Shown here: positions 1 to 6,343 of the stretch, piece by piece
Numbering within the stretch: the stretch's first letter is position 1
Layout of the letters: each line of letters opens with the position of its first letter
Source: an uncultured Bacteroidota bacterium
Lineage (GTDB): Bacteria; Bacteroidota; Bacteroidia; Chitinophagales; Chitinophagaceae
NCBI GenBank assembly: GCA_903913355.1
Contig: CAIWKU010000037.1
Coordinates: 1-6,343, forward strand
Reading direction: 5' to 3'
Length of the DNA: 6,343 nt
The notes under the pieces: generated by a model
Told to the model about the DNA's origin: nothing
Databases searched by the model: none
The model's input: only the letters and a program-made list of their open reading frames with translations
Translations under genes and position numbers: made by a program

Positions 1-2097
1 ATTGCAACCAACCGTATCAATTGCTGTAAGAATATATAGGGTTGTTTTTGATGGCCCTGCTATTGGGGTGAGAGAATTGGGATTACTCAATGAATTAGAT
101 GGAGTCCAATAAAAACTAGATCCGACTACGGTACCATTTAACGGAACTGTATTCCCAAAACAGATCAGGGTATCATTGCCTAGACTGGCAATGGGATAGG
201 GAACAGGCTTCACAGCTACCGAATCCCTTGCCTGGCATTTTCCTAAATTGGCAGTTACATAATAGATAGTATTTGTAAGCGGAGTTACATAAGGGTTTTT
301 AATATTTTTTACAATCTCGCCTGTTGAAGAAACCCATTGATAGGTAAATGCAAAACTGACAGGCTTCAACATGACAGAGTCGGTCTTGCAAATAGTTGTG
401 TCGGGCCCGGCATCAACTGTAATAAATTTCAGCACATTTACAGTAACGGTATCTGAATTGACACAACCATTATCGTTTACAGATACATAATATTTGGTTG
501 TATCCTGCGGATATACTATAGGAGTTGCTGAATTGCTATTCATAATCCGTAACTGATTAGGACCTGTTGAAGGCGTCCAGTTAATAGTGCCGCTGGAAAT
601 ATTAACGCCTAGTGCAAGACTATCATTACTACAGATTAAAGTGTCTTTAAATGCCAATGCCAATGCGGGTTTATCCAGCACAACCAATGTTTTGGTTACA
701 GTATCTATGCAGCCTTTGTTATTGGCAACAATCAGACTAACCCTGGTGGTTGTGGGCCCTGGGTATTTCCATGATGAGTCTTTGCTACGTGAAGTATCTG
801 CAGCATTGGTCAGATCACCAAAATTCCATCTCCAACTGTTTACAGAACCATATTTGGTTGCTGTGGTATCTGAAAATTGGTAAGTGTTTAAATAACAGGT
901 ACCCTTGATAGTAAATCCTGGAACAAAACCCGGATAAATACTAACTTTTGAAGTAGCAGAATCCTTGCAGCCTCCTGAAGAAGCTACAACCAGCTTAACG
1001 ATAAAGGTTCCACTGTCTTTGCCACTTTTCAAATAATCATAGGTAGGCGTTGGGTTGGAAGAAGTATCTGTGGTTAATGTAGTCACCCCAAAGTCCCATA
1101 AATATGAAATAATGGTTGCGTTAGGTGATTCGTTTTGGAATGTTAGCGTAGTTCCATTACAGCTAATATAGCTGGGTTGTAAAACCGCTGCAGAAATAGA
1201 ACAATTGGCTACTGTAATATGGATCTCTTTTTTCGTACTTCCGATCAATACTCCGTTTCGAAACTCATTGGCACAAACCGCTACCACATAATCACCGGTA
1301 ATGGAAGGAGCCGTTCCGGAAATAATGCCTGTTACCGGATTAATCGTAACGGTTGGTCCCATGGGGGAGTACCCGGCAAATATGGTAGAATAACTTACTG
1401 GAATATACGGGGGACTGGAAGGAGGATATGGCTGTGCACCTCCGGCGGAATTATCTCCTCCCACCAAACCTGTACAAAAACTATAACTTAAAGAATCTCC
1501 GTCAGCATCAACTGCACTAAAATCAAAAGTAAATGGGGAACTATAACAAACAATCGCTGTATCTTTTTGTGCAAATACCGGACTGCTGTTTTGGGAATAA
1601 TCAACCCCATTAATAACACCTGGAATGGTATTGGTGTAACTTACTCCAATGGCACTTGAATTACCACTCACATTTACAATTCCGGCAATACGGCAGCATC
1701 TTTGTACGGTAAGTGTATACCCGGCAGTATTATTGGGTAATACTACCCTTTTAGTATACCTGTCAATAAAATAGCAAACTGGGGGCGGTGAACTGATACA
1801 GGGGCTATAGGTAGTTTTATTGGGATTATCTGAGCCTGAGAGAGGAACGGTATATGCCTGACCGGAATAGAGTGTATTGGTGGCATTATCAAAAATTCCC
1901 AGATATACAAATTGATCTCTTTGTCCTGCTGTTGAATTGCAACTCAGGTATTGTCTTACTGTTATGTCATAAGTGGTTGTTTGGTTTACCGGGTCTGAGG
2001 AAATATACTGATACTGTATCCAGCCCCCTTTCAGGTGATTGGCTAAGCCTGACTGGGTAAAAATCAGGACAAAGAAGGCGGCCAGAACAAATCTCAT
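1..2097 (-). CDS. Secreted PKD/Ig-like repeat protein, T9SS adhesin-like (3' end off the window)
   Basis: The frame is open without a stop from the ATG at 2095-2097 to base 1, giving 699 residues with the C-terminus missing. Residues 1-19 form a Sec signal peptide (hydrophobic core, likely cut after SGLA). An N-terminal domain follows with an NHLKGGWIQYQY start, matching HVAGGELFYEY in the neighbouring 869-residue protein, and a CC pair at 134-135. A cadherin/Ig-like segment (about 180-298) has VDADGDSLSYSF and TGIISGTAP. PKD-like domains cover about 300-388 (YLWDFG) and 389-472 (WRWNFGD). Three Ig-like repeats follow (about 475-555, 556-632, 633-699), each with two cysteines. Alignment to the neighbour predicts a fourth repeat and a T9SS sorting domain, roughly 180-190 residues, beyond the left edge; that is inferred. 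The first PKD motif reads FGV instead of FGD. A TAAGGAAG stretch lies 13 bases before the start, too far to be a convincing ribosome site. Role inferred: cell-surface or released adhesin or structural protein. No ligand can be named. Confidence 0.88.
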   Translation of the reverse strand, partial: MRFVLAAFFVLIFTQSGLANHLKGGWIQYQYISSDPVNQTTTYDITVRQYLSCNSTAGQRDQFVYLGIFDNATNTLYSGQAYTVPLSGSDNPNKTTYSPCISSPPPVCYFIDRYTKRVVLPNNTAGYTLTVQRCCRIAGIVNVSGNSSAIGVSYTNTIPGVINGVDYSQNSSPVFAQKDTAIVCYSSPFTFDFSAVDADGDSLSYSFCTGLVGGDNSAGGAQPYPPSSPPYIPVSYSTIFAGYSPMGPTVTINPVTGIISGTAPSITGDYVVAVCANEFRNGVLIGSTKKEIHITVANCSISAAVLQPSYISCNGTTLTFQNESPNATIISYLWDFGVTTLTTDTSSNPTPTYDYLKSGKDSGTFIVKLVVASSGGCKDSATSKVSIYPGFVPGFTIKGTCYLNTYQFSDTTATKYGSVNSWRWNFGDLTNAADTSRSKDSSWKYPGPTTTRVSLIVANNKGCIDTVTKTLVVLDKPALALAFKDTLICSNDSLALGVNISSGTINWTPSTGPNQLRIMNSNSATPIVYPQDTTKYYVSVNDNGCVNSDTVTVNVLKFITVDAGPDTTICKTDSVMLKPVSFAFTYQWVSSTGEIVKNIKNPYVTPLTNTIYYVTANLGKCQARDSVAVKPVPYPIASLGNDTLICFGNTVPLNGTVVGSSFYWTPSNSLSNPNSLTPIAGPSKTTLYILTAIDTVGCN

Positions 2098-2133
2098 ATG
2101 CAGATAGTTACTTCCTTACAGGGTTTAATAATC

Positions 2134-2161
2134 ATCCTGTTTCAAACCGGGTTTTCAGGAT
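2134..2161 (-). other. Stem-loop in the leader of the left-hand gene
   Basis: ATCCTG (2134-2139) pairs with CAGGAT (2156-2161), and inside it AAAC (2144-2147) pairs with GTTT (2151-2154) around a CGG loop, giving a two-part hairpin with an asymmetric internal loop. It would sit in the untranslated leader about 37 bases before the ATG at 2097 if transcription starts upstream of it. No T run follows, so it is not a good terminator. It may affect mRNA stability or be chance. Confidence 0.25.
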
Positions 2162-2165
2162 TATG

Positions 2166-2173
2166 TAAAGATA
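2166..2173 (-). promoter_or_regulatory. Possible Bacteroidota-type -7 element for the left-hand gene
   Basis: On the minus strand this reads TATCTTTA, one base off the Bacteroidota -7 consensus TAnnTTTG, and lies about 70 bases before the ATG at 2097. A TTG occurs upstream, but only 14 bases away instead of the usual 19 or so, so the -33 match is poor. Its place just after a terminator-like hairpin and before the second adhesin-like gene fits a separate promoter. Such short AT-rich matches also arise by chance. Confidence 0.22.
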
Positions 2174-2181
2174 GATTTGTG

Positions 2182-2203
2182 AAAATACAATTAGCTGTAT
2201 TTT
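2182..2203 (-). terminator. Candidate weak terminator hairpin after the 869-residue gene
   Basis: AAAATACA (2182-2189) and TGTATTTT (2196-2203) form a perfect 8-base-pair stem around a 6-base loop. Read on the minus strand it is an A-rich arm, a loop and an arm ending in four T. It lies about 100 bases after the stop of the 869-residue gene. The stem is AT-rich and the T run is inside the stem, so termination would be weak. The T run is longer when read on the plus strand, but no plus-strand gene needs it. Confidence 0.35.
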
Positions 2204-2240
2204 TTCCGTAATATGAATGTTTATTTAACGGAGTTACAAC

Positions 2241-2254
2241 ATCTTAAGTAAGAT
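2241..2254. repeat. Short inverted repeat in the intergenic gap
   Basis: ATCTTA and TAAGAT flank two bases, AG, giving a near-perfect 14-base inverted repeat. As RNA it would pair as five base pairs with a four-base loop; as DNA it could be a small operator-like site. It lies 47 bases downstream of the stop of the 869-residue gene. No T run follows on the minus strand, and no family can be assigned. Confidence 0.25.
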
Positions 2255-2300
2255 AGTATAGTGAAGGACAATGCTGCTTAGGAGCAAAAAGAAATGAAAA

Positions 2301-4910
2301 TTATCTGATCAGAACAGAAGTTCCCTTTCTGAAAACCAGTTTACCCTGGTAATCCACCCCTTCCGCCTCAAAAACATAGGTCCCGGAAGCTTGTGGCAAA
2401 CTGCCCAGGTTTCCATCCCATCCCTTGCCCATTTCAGAGGTAGTAAATACCAATTGTCCCCACCGGTTAAATACCCTGAAATATTTTAATGTACTGATTC
2501 CGACAGTGATGGGTCTCAATATATCATTCTTGCCATCTTTGTTTGGTGTAAACGCAGAGGGAACAAAAATTTCGGGGCCTGTTTTAAAAACTTTTACCTC
2601 GATTCCATCCTCAGCAAAACAACCATATTGGTCAGATACCTTAACGATATAGTTTATGGAAGTAAAACGATCATCCAACGTAAGGATCGGATTGGCAATT
2701 GATGCGTTGCTTAAACCCGTTTCAGGAGTCCAGCTATAACTTACCCCGCCACTTGCCTGTAATTGTACGGGCTGGTTTACTAATATAAAAGTGTCTTTTC
2801 CTGCATTGGCAACTACCGGGGGTGCAACGGTGATTAGTAAGCTGTCTAATCCCGGTTTAGGACATCCTATCGTGTCTATTACTTTCAGTAGATACCGGGT
2901 TGTTTTTGAAGGAGCTGCAACCGGGTTCAGGATACTGGCATCTGATAATGAATTGGCCGGACTCCATTGAAATGAAATGCCTTTGGCCGAGGCCTTTAAT
3001 TGTATCCTTGTTCCAAAACAAATCGTAGCATCTGGCCCGGCAATAGATACAGGATAAGGAACTACTGAAATACTCACGGTATCGCGATCCTGACATTTGC
3101 CCAGATTGGCGATAACATAATATTGTGTATTAACCAAGGGCTCTACAAGTGGATATTTTATATTATCAATCTGTACACCCGTTGAACTTTGCCACTGATA
3201 GCCCAATGCAGTACTAATGGGTTTTAATCGAAAAGTATCGCCAGTGCAAACGATGGAATCCTTTCCTGCATTGACCTTGATAAAATCAAGCACATTTACA
3301 ATAAGTGAATCGGTATTCTCACATCCATTATCAGTTACATGAACAAAATACCAGGTAGTTGTTTTAGGAAATACAACTGGACTGGAAGTATTTGCATTCA
3401 AAATATTCGTATTCGGTAACCAGTTATATATACCGGAATTGGGAACTTTAATCGGTAAACTATCAATACTACAAATTAAGGTATCTCTGAAAGGCAGGTT
3501 GATCAATGGTTTTGTATTTACTACCAGTTGCTTATGTACACTATCAATACAACCTTTTGTATTGGTTACAATAAAGCTGATATCTCTGGTGCCGGGTGTC
3601 GCATATTTATATTGTGGATTCTGCAATATCGATGTATCTGCAGAAGTAGACGCATCGCCAAAATTCCAGTGCCAGCTATTGACAAGACCATAAGAAGTGG
3701 TGGTGGAATCTGTAAACAGAAATGGATTTTGATAACAACTGCCATTAATAGTAAAACCCGGCTTAAAACCCGGATAAACCAATACAAGTGTGCTGTCTGA
3801 GCCAATACAACCTTTTGGACCGGTTACCGTCAATGAGGCAACATACCTGCCGGTATCTTTATATATGTAGTCAATAGTGGGTGCAGTAGAACTACTATGA
3901 GCCGTATCACCAAACTGCCATAAATAAGAAGTAATTGCTGAGGAGGTAGATCCATTTTCAAAGTGTACTGAAAAATTATTACACTGAATAATTTTTGGCG
4001 GAAGATCAGCTTCAATAAAATCGCAGTTCTGCACTTTTAAGATAAAATCTTTCCTATGCTGCGTAAAAGCAGTTCCGTTTCTCCATTCTGTGATACATAC
4101 ATTTACCACATAAGAACCTTCCGGAGGAGCAATACCACTGATAATACCTGTATTCGGGTCAATACTAACAGCCGGGCCTAATGGTAAACTTCCGCTATAA
4201 GGTGATAAATAGGGCAATGATAATAAAGAAAGATTATAGCTGGGTACCGTTGTATTACCACCGCTTGCAGATGTAAAAGCATCACAAAGAGAATAACTTA
4301 AAACATCATTATCGGGGTCTACCGCACCAAAATCAAGAATAAAGGGTTTATTCGCACAAACCAGAGCAGTATCTTTTATTAAAAATTGTGGACTACTATT
4401 ATGTCCCGCAGGTAAGGTAGCGGTTCCGGGTATAGTGGTTACATAATTACTACCTACACTTGTTTTCGCACTTAGGTTTGAAATATTGTCAACTCTGCAA
4501 CAGCCCGTTCTTGATAAAACATAACCATTGGTATTATTGGCAAGGGTTATTGTTGCGGAATAAATTCCTATTTCATAACAAACACTTACATTACCCACCA
4601 GACAGGGAAAAGCGGCTGTATTTAATGAGATGGATCTGATGGGTGCTACCAGGGGTAATGGAAGAGAAGTATTTAATAATCCATCTGCATAAATTCCCAC
4701 AGTTACACTTTCATTTTGTAATAGGGGGCCTGTAGAGGCACAATCCCTGAATAAGCGAAGTGTAATCTTGTAAATACTTGTAGTAGTTCCGTTGGATAAA
4801 GGATTGCCTGGGCCCTGGTATTCATAAAACAATTCACCACCCGCAACATGTCTTGCCATGGCAGGTAAGGATAAAAGAAGAATGGCGATTATGTAGAATC
4901 CCTTCTTCAT
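2301..4910 (-). CDS. Secreted PKD/Ig-like repeat protein with gliding-motility-type T9SS C-terminal domain
   Basis: Complete 869-residue protein. Residues 1-19 are a Sec signal peptide (KK, then a hydrophobic core, likely cut after PAMA). Residues 20-180 are a Cys-containing N-terminal domain that opens with HVAGGELFYEY and includes FRDC and CCRV, a form common in Bacteroidota surface proteins. Residues 181-298 are cadherin/Ig-like (DPDNDVLSYSL, IDPNTGIISG). PKD domains lie at about 301-378 (YLWQFGD) and 380-464 (WHWNFGD). Ig-like repeats lie at about 467-540, 543-616, 618-695 and 697-774. Residues 778-869 are the CHU_C/TIGR04131-type sorting domain (FVPSAFTPNKDGKND, FRVFNRWGQLVF, GWDG, GTYVF). 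Family knowledge says such type B domains direct passage through the T9SS, often with a PorP/SprF-like partner, which is not seen here. It starts 13 bases after the hydrolase stop with no clear Shine-Dalgarno; the signal peptide fixes the start. Role inferred: surface adhesin or matrix protein. It could instead act in gliding, but the domain name alone does not show that. Confidence 0.95.
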   Translation of the reverse strand: MKKGFYIIAILLLSLPAMARHVAGGELFYEYQGPGNPLSNGTTTSIYKITLRLFRDCASTGPLLQNESVTVGIYADGLLNTSLPLPLVAPIRSISLNTAAFPCLVGNVSVCYEIGIYSATITLANNTNGYVLSRTGCCRVDNISNLSAKTSVGSNYVTTIPGTATLPAGHNSSPQFLIKDTALVCANKPFILDFGAVDPDNDVLSYSLCDAFTSASGGNTTVPSYNLSLLSLPYLSPYSGSLPLGPAVSIDPNTGIISGIAPPEGSYVVNVCITEWRNGTAFTQHRKDFILKVQNCDFIEADLPPKIIQCNNFSVHFENGSTSSAITSYLWQFGDTAHSSSTAPTIDYIYKDTGRYVASLTVTGPKGCIGSDSTLVLVYPGFKPGFTINGSCYQNPFLFTDSTTTSYGLVNSWHWNFGDASTSADTSILQNPQYKYATPGTRDISFIVTNTKGCIDSVHKQLVVNTKPLINLPFRDTLICSIDSLPIKVPNSGIYNWLPNTNILNANTSSPVVFPKTTTWYFVHVTDNGCENTDSLIVNVLDFIKVNAGKDSIVCTGDTFRLKPISTALGYQWQSSTGVQIDNIKYPLVEPLVNTQYYVIANLGKCQDRDTVSISVVPYPVSIAGPDATICFGTRIQLKASAKGISFQWSPANSLSDASILNPVAAPSKTTRYLLKVIDTIGCPKPGLDSLLITVAPPVVANAGKDTFILVNQPVQLQASGGVSYSWTPETGLSNASIANPILTLDDRFTSINYIVKVSDQYGCFAEDGIEVKVFKTGPEIFVPSAFTPNKDGKNDILRPITVGISTLKYFRVFNRWGQLVFTTSEMGKGWDGNLGSLPQASGTYVFEAEGVDYQGKLVFRKGTSVLIR
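2304..2579 (-). other. T9SS type B (CHU_C-like) sorting domain
   Basis: This stretch encodes residues 778-869 of the 869-residue protein. The visible signature is FVPSAFTPNKDGKND, then FRVFNRWGQLVF, GWDG and GTYVFEAE, ending in a short beta-rich tail, VFRKGTSVLIR. In this family the domain sits at the extreme C-terminus and is the signal recognised by the type IX secretion machinery, which fits the position immediately before the stop codon. The name 'gliding motility-associated' reflects where the family was first noted; many carriers are not motility proteins. Confidence 0.93.
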
Positions 4911-4923
4911 ACTGGATATATAA

Positions 4924-5736
4924 TTATCGGTCCATGAATCCGAGTATGAACCGGTTCAATAATTCAGGGGCTTCCATCATGCTCATATGTCCCACTCCGG
5001 AAAATATATGAATATACGATTTTACTGGCAGCTTAGCCTGCTCCACAATATCTGGCATGGGGGCTGCTATATCTTCTGTACCTGTAACGAATAATACCGG
5101 TAATGGGTTGTCTTTCAAAACGCTTGTTTTATCAGAACGGAGTTTCATCGCTGTGTAATACTGGCAAAGACTTTCGTTGGTAAAATAGCTACCCGATTCG
5201 ATAAAAGCAGTTATTTTTTTAGGTTGGTTTTCCCGGTAGTCCGCGGAAAACAAATTAGGGATACTGGTTTTCAGAAATGCAAATGATCCATGTGTTGAAA
5301 TGAAATCGATTCCCTTTTCCCGGGTCTTCTTTTTTTCCTTGCTATCAGCATAGGCAGTGGAATGGATCAACCCAAATGCATGAAGGCCTTCCGGATATTT
5401 TTCTGCAAATGATAGAGTGATATACCCTCCCATACTATGACCTAGTAAGGTGCATTGTTGAATATTTTCCTCTTGCAATAAAGCGTATATACAATCAGCA
5501 TAATCACTAATCTGAATAGTTTGCTGGAGACCTGAAGAATTAACTTGTAATATATCTGAATTACCTGAACCCGGCAGGTCCGGTATAATCAATAAACAAG
5601 TAGTTTGTAAAAACTCAATCTGTTTCTGCCAGATACGGCTGTCTTCGCCAAATCCATGTAGTAGAACCAGGGGTTGACCTGTACCGATCATCTGATATGA
5701 TATATTGACAGATTGGTATCGAAATCTTTTTTGCAT
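4924..5736 (-). CDS. Alpha/beta-hydrolase fold protein
   Basis: Complete 270-residue protein of typical size for single-domain alpha/beta-hydrolases. Visible motifs in order: LVLLHGFGE (oxyanion-hole HG at 27-28), PDLPGSGNS (55-60), the nucleophile elbow GHSMGG with Ser101, an acid in VTGTED (Asp222) and His250 in GVGHMSMMEAPE. The triad is therefore complete and the protein should be an active serine hydrolase. No signal peptide or membrane segment is seen, so it is probably cytoplasmic. The ATG at 5734-5736 is preferred because AAGGGG sits 8 bases upstream (5745-5750) and the conserved fold begins right after it. A start at 5793 would add 19 residues lying inside the lnt 3' end. It begins 5 bases after the lnt stop and ends 13 bases before the next gene, so co-transcription is likely. 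The substrate is unknown: esterase, lipase-like, C-C hydrolase or haloperoxidase-like roles all share these motifs. Confidence 0.93.
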   Translation of the reverse strand: MQKRFRYQSVNISYQMIGTGQPLVLLHGFGEDSRIWQKQIEFLQTTCLLIIPDLPGSGNSDILQVNSSGLQQTIQISDYADCIYALLQEENIQQCTLLGHSMGGYITLSFAEKYPEGLHAFGLIHSTAYADSKEKKKTREKGIDFISTHGSFAFLKTSIPNLFSADYRENQPKKITAFIESGSYFTNESLCQYYTAMKLRSDKTSVLKDNPLPVLFVTGTEDIAAPMPDIVEQAKLPVKSYIHIFSGVGHMSMMEAPELLNRFILGFMDR

Positions 5737-5741
5737 GTTTG

Positions 5742-6343
5742 TTACCCCTTTTTTAGCAAAAATTTTTGCTGAATCATTTTTGCAAGATGCCAACCAATTA
5801 GCAGCACAGCAAGTAAGGAAGCCAGTTTGTATATATAATCTCCATATTTCACATAAAATGTTTGGCCTGTTAAAACCGGGATTGGGTATTTAATAAAGGC
5901 AGCGGTATCCCAGGGTTGTGTTTGAAGAATTTTTCCATTTTCATCAATCACTGCGGAAATACCTGTATTGGCACTACGTGCAACCCATCTTCTGGTTTCA
6001 ATAGCTCTTAAACGCGCATATTGGAGATGTTGTTTATGTCCCGCCGTATTACCCCACCATCCGTCGTTGGTCATAATGGTTAAAATGTTCGCTCCTTTCT
6101 GCACATAGCTACTAACATACTCTCCATATATACTTTCATAACAGATAATAGGTGCTGTGATATATTCATTATCAGGTTTTGCAAAAACTGCAGACTCATC
6201 TGATTTTCCGTATCCTCCTGCCGTACCTCCGAATTTCTCAAATACAGGGGCCATGAAATTCAGGAAAGTAGGTAAGGATTCTACTCCTGGAACCAGTTTG
6301 CTTTTATTATAGAAAAGAGATGGGGTGTTTTTTTTGATAGATA
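5742..6343 (-). CDS. lnt: Apolipoprotein N-acyltransferase, C-terminal part (5' end off the window)
   Basis: The last 199 codons are present; the frame is open through the right edge, so the first roughly 300 residues are missing. Lnt moves an acyl chain from a phospholipid to the N-terminal Cys of apolipoproteins, the last step of lipoprotein maturation, in the inner membrane. The visible part is the second half of its nitrilase-like domain: YNKSKLVPGVE at residues 11-21 of the partial protein carries the catalytic Lys (as E. coli K335) and a Glu eight residues on (as E343). ICYES holds the catalytic Cys (codon 6141-6143) followed by Tyr-Glu, as in E. coli C387-Y388-E389. TNDGWWG and RRWVARSANTGISAVID follow. 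A final hydrophobic helix, IYKLASLLAVLLIGWHLAKM, is the expected C-terminal membrane segment. The catalytic Glu (E267 in E. coli) lies off the window. An internal Met at 6252-6254 is not the start, because the upstream sequence continues conserved Lnt sequence. Confidence 0.96.
   Translation of the reverse strand, partial: SIKKNTPSLFYNKSKLVPGVESLPTFLNFMAPVFEKFGGTAGGYGKSDESAVFAKPDNEYITAPIICYESIYGEYVSSYVQKGANILTIMTNDGWWGNTAGHKQHLQYARLRAIETRRWVARSANTGISAVIDENGKILQTQPWDTAAFIKYPIPVLTGQTFYVKYGDYIYKLASLLAVLLIGWHLAKMIQQKFLLKKG
5745..5750 (-). promoter_or_regulatory. Ribosome binding site of the alpha/beta-hydrolase
   Basis: On the minus strand AAGGGG lies 8 bases before the ATG at 5736, inside the last codons of lnt. 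It is the clearest Shine-Dalgarno-like sequence in front of any gene in the window, and it decides in favour of the shorter start. Its place within the upstream gene suggests translation of the hydrolase is coupled to, or follows closely on, lnt translation. Confidence 0.55.

Larger units (their letters stand above)
1..4910 (-). repeat. Tandem gene duplication (divergent direct repeat, unit about 2.8 kb)
   Basis: Bases 1-2097 and 2864-4910 encode colinear proteins in the same orientation. Matching points are offset by 2813 bases at the start codons and 2858 bases at the last shared cysteine, so only small insertions and deletions separate them. DNA similarity is still visible, for example AAACCCGGATAAA near 936 and near 3767. 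By eye the Ig-like repeat region is about half identical in protein, and the N-terminal domain is less similar. This is an old tandem duplication of one gene, not a mobile-element repeat. Confidence 0.8.

Noticed and set aside
587..883. Plus-strand open frame of 98 codons, with a similar one at 3439-3693 whose translation resembles it
   Set aside because: Both lie antisense to the same part of the two paralogous minus-strand genes (second PKD domain and first Ig-like repeat). Their resemblance follows from the gene duplication, so it is not evidence of a conserved antisense gene.
1219..2060. Plus-strand open frames at 1219-1491 and 1854-2060
   Set aside because: They are antisense to a continuous 699-codon minus-strand frame with a signal peptide and recognisable domains, and their translations look like no protein family.
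1..2097. Idea that the left-hand gene is a broken or pseudogene copy
   Set aside because: I read every codon from 2097 to 1 and found no stop or frame break. It is cut only by the window edge.
2857..4015. Short minus- and plus-strand frames inside the 869-residue gene
   Set aside because: They overlap an intact, well-supported coding region in other frames and show no domain, signal or ribosome site.
5737..5793. Upstream start adding 19 residues to the alpha/beta-hydrolase
   Set aside because: The extension lies wholly within the lnt 3' end plus 5 bases, has no fold-related sequence, and the ATG at 5736 has a better-placed AAGGGG.
5705..5893. Plus-strand open frame of 62 codons across the lnt/hydrolase junction
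   Set aside because: It is antisense to two supported genes and has no recognisable protein features.
6328..6335. Run of eight T (eight A on the coding strand) within lnt, resembling a slippery frameshift site
   Set aside because: The lnt frame runs straight through it with conserved sequence on the downstream side, no second frame continues a known domain, and A-rich Lys/Asn codons are common in AT-leaning genomes.

Overview
The window looks like chromosomal DNA of a Bacteroidota bacterium, probably from the Chitinophagaceae or a close relative. Three things point there: a protein with the type IX secretion (T9SS) gliding-motility-type C-terminal domain, the AT-leaning base composition, and mostly weak Shine-Dalgarno signals. 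The family-level placement is an inference. All four genes I can support lie on the minus strand, so transcription runs from the right edge to the left edge.

In order of transcription: (1) 5742-6343 is the 3' part of lnt, apolipoprotein N-acyltransferase; its start lies off the right edge. (2) 4924-5736 is a complete alpha/beta-hydrolase with a visible Ser-Asp-His triad, starting 5 bases after the lnt stop. (3) 2301-4910 is a complete 869-residue secreted multidomain protein, starting 13 bases after the hydrolase stop. It has a signal peptide, a Cys-rich N-terminal region, a cadherin/Ig-like segment, two PKD domains, four Ig-like repeats and a CHU_C-type T9SS sorting domain. (4) After a 203-base gap, 1-2097 encodes a second protein of the same architecture. 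It is cut by the left edge after 699 residues, just before the expected fourth Ig-like repeat and sorting domain.

Genes 1-3 are packed like one operon. Gene 4 may have its own promoter, because the gap holds a terminator-like hairpin, a weak Bacteroidota-type promoter element and a 5'-leader stem-loop. The two large proteins are tandem paralogs: domain order, ten N-terminal cysteines and the paired cysteines of the Ig-like repeats all match. They are expected to cross the inner membrane by Sec and the outer membrane by T9SS, and to end up on the cell surface or outside the cell as adhesin-like or structural proteins. Lnt works on lipoproteins at the inner membrane. The hydrolase's substrate cannot be read from the sequence.

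I saw no tRNA, rRNA, CRISPR array, insertion sequence or plus-strand gene. The most noteworthy feature is the tandem pair of T9SS-type surface proteins. It is an interesting arrangement of known domains, not clear evidence of a new system.
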